From positions 6,347,697-6,411,696 of the forward strand of contig CM035350.1 of the NCBI GenBank assembly GCA_020137815.1: a DNA stretch of 64,000 bases, given 5' to 3'. The DNA is from Hormiphora californensis (taxonomy: Eukaryota > Ctenophora > Tentaculata > Cydippida > Pleurobrachiidae). The notes under the pieces are model-generated. The model did no database searches. It worked only from the letters and a program-made list of their open reading frames with translations, and was not told the origin of the DNA. How positions within the stretch are numbered: position 1 is the stretch's first letter; each line of letters starts with the position of its first letter. The translations under genes and the position numbers were made by a program. This document shows, piece by piece, positions 1 to 11,500 of the stretch.

Positions 1-167
1 TATCAATGAACCAGGCTGTGATTCGGGGGCGGGGTGCCCGAAACACAGTCTAGCCAGGCAACTTGGCACTAGCCACTACTACCTATAAAATGAGCAATGG
101 AATTTCAGCATTAGTTACATTGTATCACACTGTTTTCAAATTTCATATAATATTGTATAACACTATA
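1..167. other. 3' flank of the DEG/ENaC gene
   Basis: This stretch lies downstream of the channel's stop codon. It is AT-rich near the gene. No coding exon or repeat could be recognised in it. Confidence 0.4.
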
Positions 168-2066
168 TCAAAACTTGCTAAACCAAGCTTTAAAACAATG
201 TTCAAAAAGGTTCAAATATGTATAACGGCACTCTACTTTTCGGGGCTCTTTCTTCTCTAATTGGTTGGAGTAGGGCTCTAATGGAAATGGTTTTAGGTGT
301 CCGCTTTGACTCTTTCCGGGTAGGACCAACGTGGCAGCTTCTACAGGTGTCACAGAATTCTTTCGATGGCGCCAACGGTAAATACAAAATGCAATGCTAA
401 TCTCTATCAGTTGAAAGACAGTGAAGAAGGAGAATCCTATAAACAAGTCCACGGTGCCTCCAAACTCAGCAATAAAGTTTTGAATTTCGTACGCCTTCAC
501 CTGTTCGTTGGTAGTTGTCTTGAGATCATCATAGTATATATGAATCCTTGCAAAATTATTACGTGCATAGGTGTATGAAGTGTTTGCTTCAATATACCAG
601 TCGTCTTTTATGTTTTCGTCGTAGAACTGTTCTGAGGGTGGAAAACTGGAAGCGTCAACCTGCATATCCCACTCCAAATACTCACACGGTTCAGGGCAGT
701 CTTCCAGGGTTATACGCCCATTAGAGATTTCCTCCTCTATAAAGGCTTCACAAATTAGCCGCTCAACATATGCACAGGTGTAGTTGTTGTACTTGGAAGG
801 ATATGGTTCCGGTGTGGGAGTGGTATCACCTGTCTCACCCACTTCTTCCGTCTTCTTCATTTCCTTTCCAACGTGTTGCATTTCTGGTACTCTCTCAGTA
901 CTCTGAGACGGTATGTGTCTGCGTTTTCTGTCTTGGTTTTCTGTGGTGTTTCCATGTCCCATCCTCCCAATGAGCTCGTCTAGTACTGCATACTTCACTT
1001 GTGTCTCCATCCGACTCACAAAATACCATGGTAAACATCTACACCTTGCAGCATACAGCTCTATCCTCTGCCTCTGGCGACACTCTCGTACCGTTTCATA
1101 GTGTGGGTTGGAGTCACTCCCGTACTTGGAGTACGCACTGGGCACGTTCTGACACGTTCCCCAAGGATGACCCAGTCGTAGCTCCTTTTTAGCGGAAATC
1201 TTGAAGAAAGTCTCCGTTCCGGGTTGAACAAGGGTTCCCCCTCGATCCATCATCACCGTTTCGTCGTGGTTTCTGATAAACACCTTGAATCCCATGGTCC
1301 GTGTGGAGAATAGGTAGTCTGCTACGTTGGCACTGACATCAACAGTGAAACCCGCTGAGTCACTGTTATACGTCTGATAAAACTGTTTGAGATCGTTTAT
1401 TTCCAAACACCTCCCCAGATAAGTCATTCCTTGTAGTTTATCCCACTCATAGGGACTAATAATATTGCCATGATCGGCAAAGGTGTAATCGAACTCCCCC
1501 ACAAATGTCCCGTACAGATGATTCGCGTATTTGTAATCGATGGGCCCGACGGAATCCTCAAATGCAATAACATTATTGTACTCGTCCAGTAATTTCAGCT
1601 TGTTAGGATCCCTCCCCCAAGAGACTTCTTTCCGAATCTGCGTCACAATATACTTGAACTCCCCTGTATCTCCGTATCTAGCTAGGTCAGGTCTCAGGGC
1701 TGTATAGTTGATAAAGTTGGTACTACAAACAGTAATAGCAGGCAGGATAAGCTTGTTATTCCACTCTATCGTTGCCTTGATACATGATTCGTATTCAAAG
1801 TATTCGCTTAGCAATTCATACGCCATGAAAACAGTAAATATGCCCAGAATAGCGATTAAAATCCACCACAAGATCTTGCACCACCGCGGTCTGGAGTTCT
1901 CACACAAGACCTGAATATAGTCGCTGGTGAGATCTTGGAAGCCAAATAGAAAAGTACTGTCTGTCCCAGTTTGTGAGAGGGCAACCTTATGGATGGATGA
2001 AGGAGCTGTACTAGGGCTGTCGCTTCCTCCTCCTGTTGTCCACGGAGACACTTTTAACACAACCAT
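168..2066 (-). CDS. DEG/ENaC (ASIC-like) cation channel subunit
   Basis: An intronless 632-residue subunit of the degenerin/epithelial sodium channel superfamily, predicted to trimerise in the plasma membrane. Transmembrane segment 1 spans about residues 62-86 and is followed by the family motif LPAITVCSTN (usually FPAVTICNxN). A long cysteine-containing extracellular domain follows, with an insert of about 60 hydrophilic residues near residues 380-440. The pre-TM2 and TM2 block at about 534-563 carries EFGGTVDLFIGFS, with the G-x-S selectivity filter. The cytoplasmic tail is about 69 residues. The ATG at 2066 begins MVVLKVSPW. The His-Gly gating motif usually found before TM1 is not seen: the matching place reads TSDYIQVL. 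Proton-, peptide- or mechano-gating cannot be told from sequence. Confidence 0.92.
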   Translation of the reverse strand: MVVLKVSPWTTGGGSDSPSTAPSSIHKVALSQTGTDSTFLFGFQDLTSDYIQVLCENSRPRWCKILWWILIAILGIFTVFMAYELLSEYFEYESCIKATIEWNNKLILPAITVCSTNFINYTALRPDLARYGDTGEFKYIVTQIRKEVSWGRDPNKLKLLDEYNNVIAFEDSVGPIDYKYANHLYGTFVGEFDYTFADHGNIISPYEWDKLQGMTYLGRCLEINDLKQFYQTYNSDSAGFTVDVSANVADYLFSTRTMGFKVFIRNHDETVMMDRGGTLVQPGTETFFKISAKKELRLGHPWGTCQNVPSAYSKYGSDSNPHYETVRECRQRQRIELYAARCRCLPWYFVSRMETQVKYAVLDELIGRMGHGNTTENQDRKRRHIPSQSTERVPEMQHVGKEMKKTEEVGETGDTTPTPEPYPSKYNNYTCAYVERLICEAFIEEEISNGRITLEDCPEPCEYLEWDMQVDASSFPPSEQFYDENIKDDWYIEANTSYTYARNNFARIHIYYDDLKTTTNEQVKAYEIQNFIAEFGGTVDLFIGFSFFTVFQLIEISIAFCIYRWRHRKNSVTPVEAATLVLPGKSQSGHLKPFPLEPYSNQLEKKEPRKVECRYTYLNLFEHCFKAWFSKF

Positions 2067-2732
2067 CTAGAAAATCAAAGAAATAATATATAGCAAGTGT
2101 AATAGAATTTAATTTTATATAGCAGGATTATAATACGGTTATATCAGGCTAAGATCGAACGGAAACAACGAACATTAAAACCAAAACCAAAACACTATGT
2201 GGCACTTGATGGACAGTTTCTATAGACTCGTACTCTTCTATATTGAGAGATCTGTAGAGTAGCTACTACTTCTCTCAAGAGTCAAGTATCACCTGTCACG
2301 TATTAGTAAACAGCATATTTCTCTCAAGAGTCAAGAGTCACCTGTCACGTACTAGTAGACAGCATATTTTTCTTGAGGTGTTATAACGAGGTAAAAAAGT
2401 TGACTATAGAGTGTAAACCGAGACTTTACCAGGCACCAGCAAACCGAGGGGTACTCGACTCAAAAGTAAAAACTTATTCCCAAAATCCCAATAACTTTCT
2501 ACGCTCTGCCCAAACTCAAAACTCCCAAATGACAAAAATCCTGGCTTTTTGGACAAAATTTTATGTCTCTGGTCTCTGCACCCTAATATGCTCTAAAATC
2601 CAATATTGAGATACCTATTTTTACATATTTTTTACATAATTTATCATTTAAAGTGATTTAAAATTACACTTAATCACCACTAACACTTTACCACTTATTC
2701 ATAGCGGGTAGGGTGTGGTATGCTCTAAAAGT
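2067..2732. other. Intergenic region between DEG/ENaC and Rieske genes
   Basis: This divergent intergenic stretch presumably holds both promoters. It contains a two-copy imperfect tandem duplication of about 55 bp at roughly 2268-2372, each copy with TCAAGAGTCA and CACCTGTCACGTA. No coding exon is evident. Confidence 0.45.
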
Positions 2733-4352
2733 ATGCAGTGTCTCCGATCTAATGTCCCGGGCGTCTCTGCCTCTCTCATCAACTCTGCCCGTGCCAAGCC
2801 CGTTAATGCGGGTGAGTAACAACTCTATCTCCCGTGGTTCAATAGGGTTCAAGTAGTTTCAACTTCAATACAATAAATGGAAGATATTACGTTCGTGCCA
2901 TGTTGATTCATCTGTAGATATATATACTGTACTGTATACAAGATGAAATAATCCGTTATTTTTCAGTTCGGTCCATGGGTGGCGGTGGAATGTGGAAGGC
3001 TCATCAACCCTTTGTAACAAATGGTGATTCCGGTGTTCCCTCTCTTCACGGGGACATCCCCAAACCCGCCTTCCGGGACGATCACAGGAAGGACAACTGG
3101 AGAAACCAGACTAATGCAGCTGAACGGCACGCTACTAACAACGTATGCTCATTTTAAATTTCATTTGTATTCCAACGCCGCCTTTATCTGTCCATAAGTT
3201 ACCCCCCCCATCCCCTTACAACCACTATCCCCCATCCCCTCAGCTGTCCACCTATATGATGGTTGGTGCGGGTGGTGGAGCAGCACTATACATGGCCAAG
3301 TACACCCTGTACGGGCTCGCTCTCATGCTGGGTCCTGGTAGGGACATGTACGCTGCTGCCGCTATTGAGGTCGACCTGGCCACCATCCCTGAAGGTAGGT
3401 GTAACTAGGTGTAACTTCCCACAGCACCACTATTGGTGTAACTAGGTGTAACTTCCCACAGCACCACTATTGGTGTAACTTCCCACAGCACCACTATTGG
3501 TGTAACTAGGTGTAACTTCCCACAGCACCACTATTTGGTGTAAACTGTAACTATTGGTGTAACTATATATTGGTGTAACTATTGGTGTAACTTCCCTATA
3601 ACTAAACCTCTGTGTGACATCATACCGTGTACTAATAACAGTAATTGCAGTCATCATGCAGTATAAACTACACTGGCTCTGTTTAAAACTTGCTGTGTGT
3701 GCAGTATGTACTTCTTACTTTATTTGTAACCTAGTATTTCCAACACCAGGGAAGAATGCTGTGTTCACGTGGCGAGGAAAGCCACTGTTTATTAGGCACC
3801 GGACCCCTGAAGAGATCGCCTCTGCCCAGTCCACTGACATTGCCACCCTTCGGGACCCCCAGGCCGACACTGAAAGGTGAGGGAGTTGGGAAGTAGTTCA
3901 CTTCCTAACTAGACCATAATGTTCCTCTCTCTCTCTAACGTCGGTGTATTTTCAACGATTCCGGGCTATAATTTTGTTGTTGCAGGTGTCAGAACGAGAA
4001 ATATCTTATTTGTTTGGGAGTGTGTACCCATTTGGGTTGTGTTCCCATTGCCCACGCTGGGGATTACAAGGGGTACTACTGTCCCTGTCACGGGTCACAT
4101 TATGACACCTGGTAAGACACAATTTAATGTGTTTCTCATTAATGATATTAATTCTGAACATTGAATCAAGAATAGAATCGAAAGTTTTTTTGTGTAAAAG
4201 TGAAATTTTATAGAAAGTCACACAAAAAACACCGCTAACACACCTTCTCTCCCAGTGCTCGAATTATGAAGGGCCCTGCTCCCCTTAACTTGGAAGTGCC
4301 CAAGCACGACTTCCTTACCGATACTCTCGTCATTATTGGAAAGGAGGATTAA
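2733..4352 (+). CDS. UQCRFS1: Ubiquinol-cytochrome c reductase Rieske iron-sulfur subunit
   Basis: Carries electrons from ubiquinol to cytochrome c1 in mitochondrial complex III. Six exons join in phase: 2733-2811, 2967-3142, 3244-3394, 3750-3876, 3986-4111 and 4256-4352, giving 251 residues (family usually about 270). The N-terminus is basic and Ser/Ala-rich, as in a mitochondrial presequence. Exon 3 encodes the single membrane anchor beginning [12 protein letters not shown]. Exon 5 carries both [2Fe-2S] boxes, CTHLGC and CPCHGSH, including both Cys and both His ligands. Exon 6 gives the family's [11 protein letters not shown] strand and ends IIGKED. All introns are short (about 100-360 bp) and GT-AG. 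A minisatellite starts right at the exon 3 donor. Confidence 0.96.
3391..3600. repeat. Minisatellite at the exon 3 donor of the Rieske gene
   Basis: Roughly five imperfect copies of a 37-56 bp unit built from GGTGTAACTAGG, TGTAACTTCCCACAG and CACCACTATTGG. The array starts at the authentic donor (GAAG|GTAGGTGTAACTAGG). Units contain both a donor-like AGGTGTAA and an acceptor-like TTCCCACAG. Confidence 0.8.
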
Positions 4353-4693
4353 ATTATTACAAAAAAACTGGAAGTGAGAGAAAACAAGTGACCCTCGAGA
4401 GAGAGGAGAGACATTTCGAATAGTTATTGATCATATAAGAACCGAGAGTTGTGTTTGAAATTACGCGATCCCATTTTTCTGTAACTAAAATCGGTGACTT
4501 GTTTTCAGTTAGATTTCTAGAATCACACATTTCCATTTTTCTCTCTTTCTCGCCGTGCCGCAAGACGTTGCGCGCAGCAACTCTCTTAAAATGAAAGGTC
4601 CCTATTGTTAGCAATCTGATCCAGTGTCAGCAGGGAGAACCGAGATGCGTTTCCACCACAGCTTCACATTGACACAGGGCCCGATCTCTGGGT
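4353..4693. other. Convergent 3' region between Rieske and the small TM gene
   Basis: The two genes point towards each other here. No exon or clear repeat was found. It should hold both 3' untranslated regions. Confidence 0.4.
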
Positions 4694-5312
4694 TCAGATA
4701 ACTTGTGGGGCATTGATGTAGCTGGTAGGGAGCCTCTTCTGAGCGGATATTGTTGTCAATGCGTGTGCCTCTGAAATGACAATCTCCTGGATAGGTTCCA
4801 GAACCATATTAATCGGTTGTACTCGTAGTAGGACCACCTGAAACAGATTTAAAGGGTGTCATAATTGTATTGTTTGGAAACAAGGTGAGGAAATCATACG
4901 GCAGCAGGCAGGGTGTCACAGAAATTAAGAAGTTGTTGATATTTTATATGCCCCTGCTGTAACCAGATTCTGTAGCCCATGTCTTCAGGAGAAGACTTGC
5001 CTTGCTCGACCCTCTTACAAATGTAAAGGAGGGTTGTAACATATCAAGAGACGACCTGTCAATCTGCCTATCAAGAGTTTCGACCTGCCTAGTGCCTACC
5101 GTTCATTGCCTACCTGAGAAGAGCGTACCTTATTCCGGTAGATAAACAGGCAGATAATGAGAGCGAAACAAAACAAGCAGGAGAATCCAAATGCTCCTGT
5201 AGTACAAAAGACAAGGTTTTGTTTGGTATATTATAAAGTGGGAAGCAACAAAATCAAATAATCACTGATTACCTACACAGATGGCTGCAATTTCCCACCT
5301 ATCAGCAGCCAT
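4694..5312 (-). CDS. Small single-pass membrane protein (83 residues), unknown
   Basis: Not recognised as a known family. Three exons on the minus strand join in phase with good GT-AG sites: 5312-5273, 5196-5129 and 4837-4694. They give 83 residues starting MAADRWEIAAICVGAFG. Residues 10-32 form a strong hydrophobic segment (from about AAICVG to CLFIY) with three Cys, followed by RNK and a 50-residue tail ending YINAPQVI. No signal peptide cleavage site is obvious, so a type III or tail-oriented single-pass protein is likely. It sits 228 bp downstream of the PTP-like gene on the same strand. An alternative is that these are extra 3' exons of that gene, but a local ATG and full phase agreement favour a separate gene. 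No homology evidence is available. Confidence 0.45.
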
Positions 5313-5324
5313 TACAAAAGTTAG

Positions 5325-5350
5325 CTGTGGTCAGAGCATTGGCCTGACAG
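5325..5350. repeat. Dispersed palindromic repeat, GCATTGGCC family
   Basis: Carries CTGTGGTCAGAGCATTGG and CCTGACAG, shared with longer copies at 7002-7055, 18974-19046 and 54094-54180. This copy is a single arm. Confidence 0.7.
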
Positions 5351-5539
5351 AAAGTTAGCAATATAGAGAAGAGGTCCGTTCACAATACAAAGATCGATAG
5401 AGAGGGGGATGGGAGTCTTTTAGATTAATGAGGTGTGGACCACACAGGTCACGTGACTGTTAAACTTAAAGGGCTGCTGCACTCGTCGATATTTATTGAA
5501 CTACTCTAACAGTGTAAAAAGATAGTGTCTCTCTCTCTC

Positions 5540-8500
5540 TCATACAGCTGCAGCTGCTGTCTCTTCCGCATCTTCTTCATCTTCTTCTTCGACTGCTTCT
5601 AGACCTCCCTCATCATCATCATCATCATCATCGCCGAGTAGGGTCTGAAACAATGAGAATTTAGCATGGTGTCATATTGTGACAAGTTATATGTGTCTAC
5701 AAGTGTATTGGCACGTCTCATAATATTGCACCCACCTTAGCCACAGACGCAACAGACTGTGCTACTGATTTCCTTCCTTCAGACACAGCTCTACTGGCGG
5801 CTCTTGAAACTGCCCTGACAGCCTCCACAGGTGCTACTTCCTCTGCGGCTCCCAGGGATTCACCTAGTTGGAAATAAATAGGAAATCACTTCATTCTCGG
5901 AAATATCGGTAGGTAGGACTCCCCTATTTTCCCGGGTTCTTACTCTGTATCGACGGTGTGGGCTCTTTAGGGGGTGTTGCGTTGGGCAGCTCATTGGAGG
6001 CAAGTTTAAATCCACCTTCATGTAGTTCCTACAATCGTGTATAGTTATTTTCAATGTCTAGCTAGACAGCCCTTTCTTCTACGATCCCCCCAATCTAACC
6101 CGACCACCTAATATAAATTTTAAGAAAACCCCACAGCCATCAAAAGCATGTCTGTACAACAATACCTCATACTGCTCCATGTTCAATAGGTAGAATATGA
6201 TGTTGTGGAGGCTACTGTACTGTTCAACTGTCGCTACCATCATAGGACGCTGGTCACGCATCGCATTTGTCAAGCCTGCACGATGAGGTGAGTATTAGGT
6301 TGTGTTGGGGATGGTGGGGGTGAATTGTAAGACTTTAGGTATGGTTTGGGGTGAATTGTGATACCGATACTTTGGTGTGGTTTGGAGGATAATTGGGACT
6401 GTATGGCGGGATTGGGTCCGGATCCCACTTTTGTAATCCCTTCCCATACTATGCTGTCTGGCGGCGCTAACCCGATCTTAGCGCCGCCAGACAGCTACTG
6501 TAGATTGTAGGTGTGGTACATTAAAGGGTTCAGGGGATTACCTGCCATATCTATTTCTTCAGTCTTCTCCAGACGATCTAAACAGTAATCTGTCCCAATA
6601 AACACACTCGCCCAGTCTGAACCGACGTCGCTGTGGAATTAGGTTATGTTTCAAATGGAATTGGGTTGTGATTTATCAGAGCATTGGCAGCTGACAGGTT
6701 ATTATGATCCAGATAGGGTCCCACACCCAGATTCCCTGATTGCAGTACTGTATGCCAAATGGGGGAATGTACTGTCCTGCGGGCCACTAAATATATTCAC
6801 CTGTGGACGATAGTGGGGGCCTTGTTGACATTGAATTTCATCATGTCCCTGTAGTAGTATAGCATGTTGAGGAGTTTATGGGGGTCAGGTGTACCATCCT
6901 CCCGCCACCCGGTAAAGATCAACTGTCTGATCACGTTACTAGACTGCCACTCCAGGTTAAGAGCTGAAATGAGGTGTGTTGGTACTAACTGTGTGGTGTT
7001 GCTGTCAGGCCAATGCTCTGACCACAGTTCTCAGAAATGAGAATAGGGTCAGGCAAATTCTCTGATAGTGGTGCTTGGTACTTGGTTTGTTTGTGAGTTA
7101 CTACCTCAACATGACAGGTTCTCTCGTATTTGCACGTGTGTGTGTGTGTGTGTGTTTTGCACCGCCCGTCATTCCTCCCACTTTACTGCCCCACAATGGT
7201 CGGCAGACAACCTATATTAATATCACTCTTCGCCATCGTCCCCCACACGTAGGGATAATGTTGATGTTGTTCCGGTTTGGGTCCTGGTATTTTGTCGAGC
7301 AAGCTCAACATTTCCCTCGAACCTTCGCCGGCATCACAAGAAGAGTATTTGATACAGTGAATCTAATAGTAGACTGACATACCTATATTGTCAGGACAAT
7401 GGATGGAATTTACCTGTCTCACAGACTGGTCTCTGGTTACTACTGCTCCAAGGAGCTGTAGAGGTAGGTGGGTTGCCGGATATGACAATACCGTGGGTTC
7501 ACCATCTAATCGGTGACGGCTGAAATATCTTATCACACCTCAGGTCTTGGGTCAAAACCGCTAGCAGTACTTATCAGCATGCAACCTGGGGGTCCGGACA
7601 GCTAATTTCTTAGCAAGCACAGATAAGCATAAAAAACGCTTATGTAAACTTCTGGTGAGCATTTGGCAAATTATCAGCTCCCAGGGGTTGCACTATTGCG
7701 GGGTAATTACTTGCCATACGGCGGAGGTGGCCCTTTGTTATGGTCCAGACCTGCCCTACCTTAATCGTGGGACCCTTATGATGTGGTTTTGTTGGAATTC
7801 CCCGGCCGTAGCGATTCTTGCCCTGTGGTTTGCTACTTCTTTCAGGTCGGGATGGTTGGGGATGGTTTATTCGAATAGGTTACTTTTGGCTATTAGTTTG
7901 GAGAATATTACCAAATCAAGTGTGTTGCTTGATCTGTTTGTTAGTGAGGAGGATTGTTCTAGATATATTGCAAAGGTAGTATGTGGCAAAAATTTGGGCA
8001 GAGGTTCCCCAGGGGAATAACCCCTATTTTTGCGAGAGAAGGTAACCTCCGTCCGACCAATATGGGATGTTGGACAGGAGGGCTGTTTTAAAGGCTACAG
8101 CTGCCGGGTGATTACAAATCATGGGTTGCCATAATTGAGGGAGGCTAGTTCTCTGGCGTAGAATTTACCCCCATAATTAAATGGGAGACAGCCGAAGGGT
8201 CATCAGGCATGCCTAGTAGGCAGAGGCCCTCGGTGATTACAAATCATGGGTTGCCATGTGTAACAAGGTTACTGGCTGGGGTGAGATTATCAGTTCAACC
8301 GGGATCCTCACTAAGACTCAGCCCGACGACCGACCGACAAACGATCGATCAACGACTGATATCAATCGTCAACCAACCGCTCATCAATCGACCGCCGAAC
8401 CAAATCCCAGCAGGGACCAGCCGCACTGCAAGAGCTCGGTGCCATAGTTGAGTTCGGCAAGGTCTCTGGCAAAGTTTACTCCCCAAGATTGGGGAGAGAG

Positions 8501-11500
8501 CCGGTGTGATTTGACCGTAATCACTGGACCATCAGCCAACCAGGTCCACGGCAACGGGACTGAGCTCGAAGAACTCAGCTGGCACGAAGAACCTAAGTTC
8601 CCCCCGCTGCGTATTTGCACGTGTTGCACGTGTTTGTGTTGGGTACTAACCGCACTCGCAGATTTCTGACAAATCTCTAAGAGATCTCTGACTCACTATA
8701 TTTTTCGGTGATCCGTGTAATCCCAGAGCTGACAACACTTCCTGATTTCTTGGTGGCCCCCGTTTTTGCAGTTACCCCAGTCTTGGCAGTTGCACTTGTC
8801 TTGGCTGTAGCGGCTGATTTGACTGAAACAGCTACAACACTAACAGAATCATCCGGCCCAACTCCATCCTCATCCTCCTCTACTTCAGCTGTGGTTGTCG
8901 TTCCATCTGCAGTGACTGTCCCCTCTGCAGTACCCTCCTCCCCTCCTTCCTCCTCTTCTTCGTCTTCACTGCTACTACTCGACTCTGGTTCCTGACAAAA
9001 CATGTGGCTTTAGTGGTGGGTCCGGTACTACGGTGTACCGTGCAGGAGGGAGAGAATTATAGACCTCATACCCAATATTTAGTAATTGGGTTTGGTTCCT
9101 CAAATGTTAGGTATTTCCCTGTCTAATTACCTGTACAATTCCTGCTTTGAAGCTCTTCACCACGAAGCCGCTGTACTTTGCCTGACCGATAAACCTGACC
9201 AGAACGTCCCCATAAAGCCCCTCAATATCGGGCCAGTACTGGGGGTGATCCCCGGAGTCCATATTCACTAATGTCCTCGTGTTCTCTTGAACAATAATTT
9301 TCCAGAACGCTGACTTGGTGTAGATGAGGGGTGTTTGAGCGGCTATGTATTGTCGCGGCCTCTTCCAACCGTTGATGTAGCTTGCATTGTAGTAGTCTGT
9401 ATCTGGGTCTTGGTCTGTGCCGATCACAACACGAGATACGTCATACGGCACAATGCCCCTAGAATGTGGGAGGGCAGTGGGTTAAGAAAAGGATGGGAAT
9501 CAATTCATACTCAGGGTTAGTCTTCTCAACAGTTTGGAGAATGGCCTCCCTAAGGGACACATCGGTAAAAAGAGTGAGCGGGAGATGAGCTTTCGTCTCT
9601 GTGAATATCCTTGTTGGGTGAGGGATCATACCCCCGACTCAACACATGGATAATACCCTACCTGGCACTTGGTGCGTTTTTCTTTCTGTTATACGTCGCC
9701 AGAGCCACACTCTTTCTCTGACTAGGATTATCCACCGGAATCAGATCGAATTCCTTTTGCCATCTGACCAGCTCACCCCTGTTGAACCGCTCAGTTTTCT
9801 CTAGGAATTCCTCCCGGTCCATTGGCAGCGATACGATGGGCTTTTCTAGTGCGTCTTCTATGTTCGTACTAACTGCCGCCCAATTACCACCTGGGGTAGT
9901 GGGGTGATAGACAGCTCCGGCCCAGAACAAAATACCCCGTTTTAATTCAATGCGTTTAGATCGGGTCGCTAGACAGGTTACCCTCTGATCAGATTTCCAG
10001 TAAACCCCTAGGGCCTAACCTGCATTGTTGAGTAACCTTACTCAACAAAACCTGCATGGAAAATGTACCTTTGAACTCTCGCTTTTCTAGCTTGTGTTGT
10101 ATGGATTGGCTGACAACAAAGAGAAGGAAGGTCACAACTCCAAGAGCTAATACGGCAAGGAACAAAATGTAGATTCTACCTCCAATCTGAAGGAGGAGAA
10201 GAAGGGGGGTTACTTCTCTGTGTTGATATATCTAGTTTTTATTCTGTCAGTGTGATGCAAGACCACTCTTCTCACTCAGGGAAGTACACATGAAGAGACA
10301 TACCCTTAACTTACATATGTGTAGGTGACAGGATCGCATTCCGGCCAGTTCAGTGTCCCATTGCTGCATGTTATCCTGTGGGGTATTGTGTTAGACAGAG
10401 TGTCTCACAAAATACTGCACTCTCCGAACCGGGCCGAAGGGTCTCGACATTTATACATCAAACATGATCTCGTATTGTAGTACAGTACGATAGAAACTTG
10501 GTATGAGCTGTTAATAAAAAACTCACATGTGAAAATCGATAAAGTTCATACACGCCACTGTAGTTGTACTGTCGTGAATGAGGACAGTGCTCTTATTATC
10601 ATTTCCAATTAACATAACGGTATCGGGAACATCATCCAGGTGACACAAGTGGTAGCAGCTCGGGGCAGCCTCTTCGCATTTGTAATTGTCCTTTTGGCCT
10701 TTTGCCAGGGAGAACCCTTTGTTACAGACAACCTAGGAGGGTGTGGTTATGTTACAGACAACCTGGAAGGGATGTGGTTAATAACCAGTGGCCAGCCATA
10801 ACATAACCACTGGTTATGGCTGAGAGGTTGAATTTTTTGAAGTTTTCCACCCAACTTTTCACAATCGGCGACTTCAAAAACAAACTTCAGTTGACCCCTC
10901 TCTCCCTCCTCACTCACTTGAACTACAGTAGACTTGGAGACCAACCAATCCTCCATGGGCAGAGTGGTACCATTCTGTACGGCCTCTACATTACACGTGT
11001 CAACACAATCCGCTTTGCTGGTACTTTCAATTGAGAAAGTAGTTAAACCTGTAGTGGTTTAGGATAGGAATACAAGTGGTTTAGGATAGGAATACAAGTA
11101 GGTTTAGGATAGGAATACAGGTGGTTTAGGATAGGAATGAGTGTACTACTACTTCCAAAAAAATCATGTGATGTTCAACACTGACCTACGGGGCACTTTT
11201 TGCAGAAGTTAGACCGTTCAGCGTCAGTATATTCTCCAATTTGGCAACTCTCACAATTATCTGTTATGCTGTGATAGAAAGCCCCTCGGACACTCTGTAC
11301 AAAACTTTTCTATCTGAGGAGGGTGAAGTGTTTTTCATAAATAGCGTATTGTCTTCGCGGGGATCGAGAGAAGGGTTTACAAGTAAAGCGATTGTAGAGT
11401 TGCCATCAAGATCTGTATGGCGGCGCCCGCGCCATACCCCATTAGATTCTCGACAGTGCAGCTCAGATGGGGTCGCGGCGCCAGACAGATCAAGATGCAG

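Noticed and set aside
8209-8669. Overlapping 60-95-codon frames near the PTP-like exon 17
   Set aside because: No domain, overlapping on both strands, and inside an intron bounded by well-phased exons.
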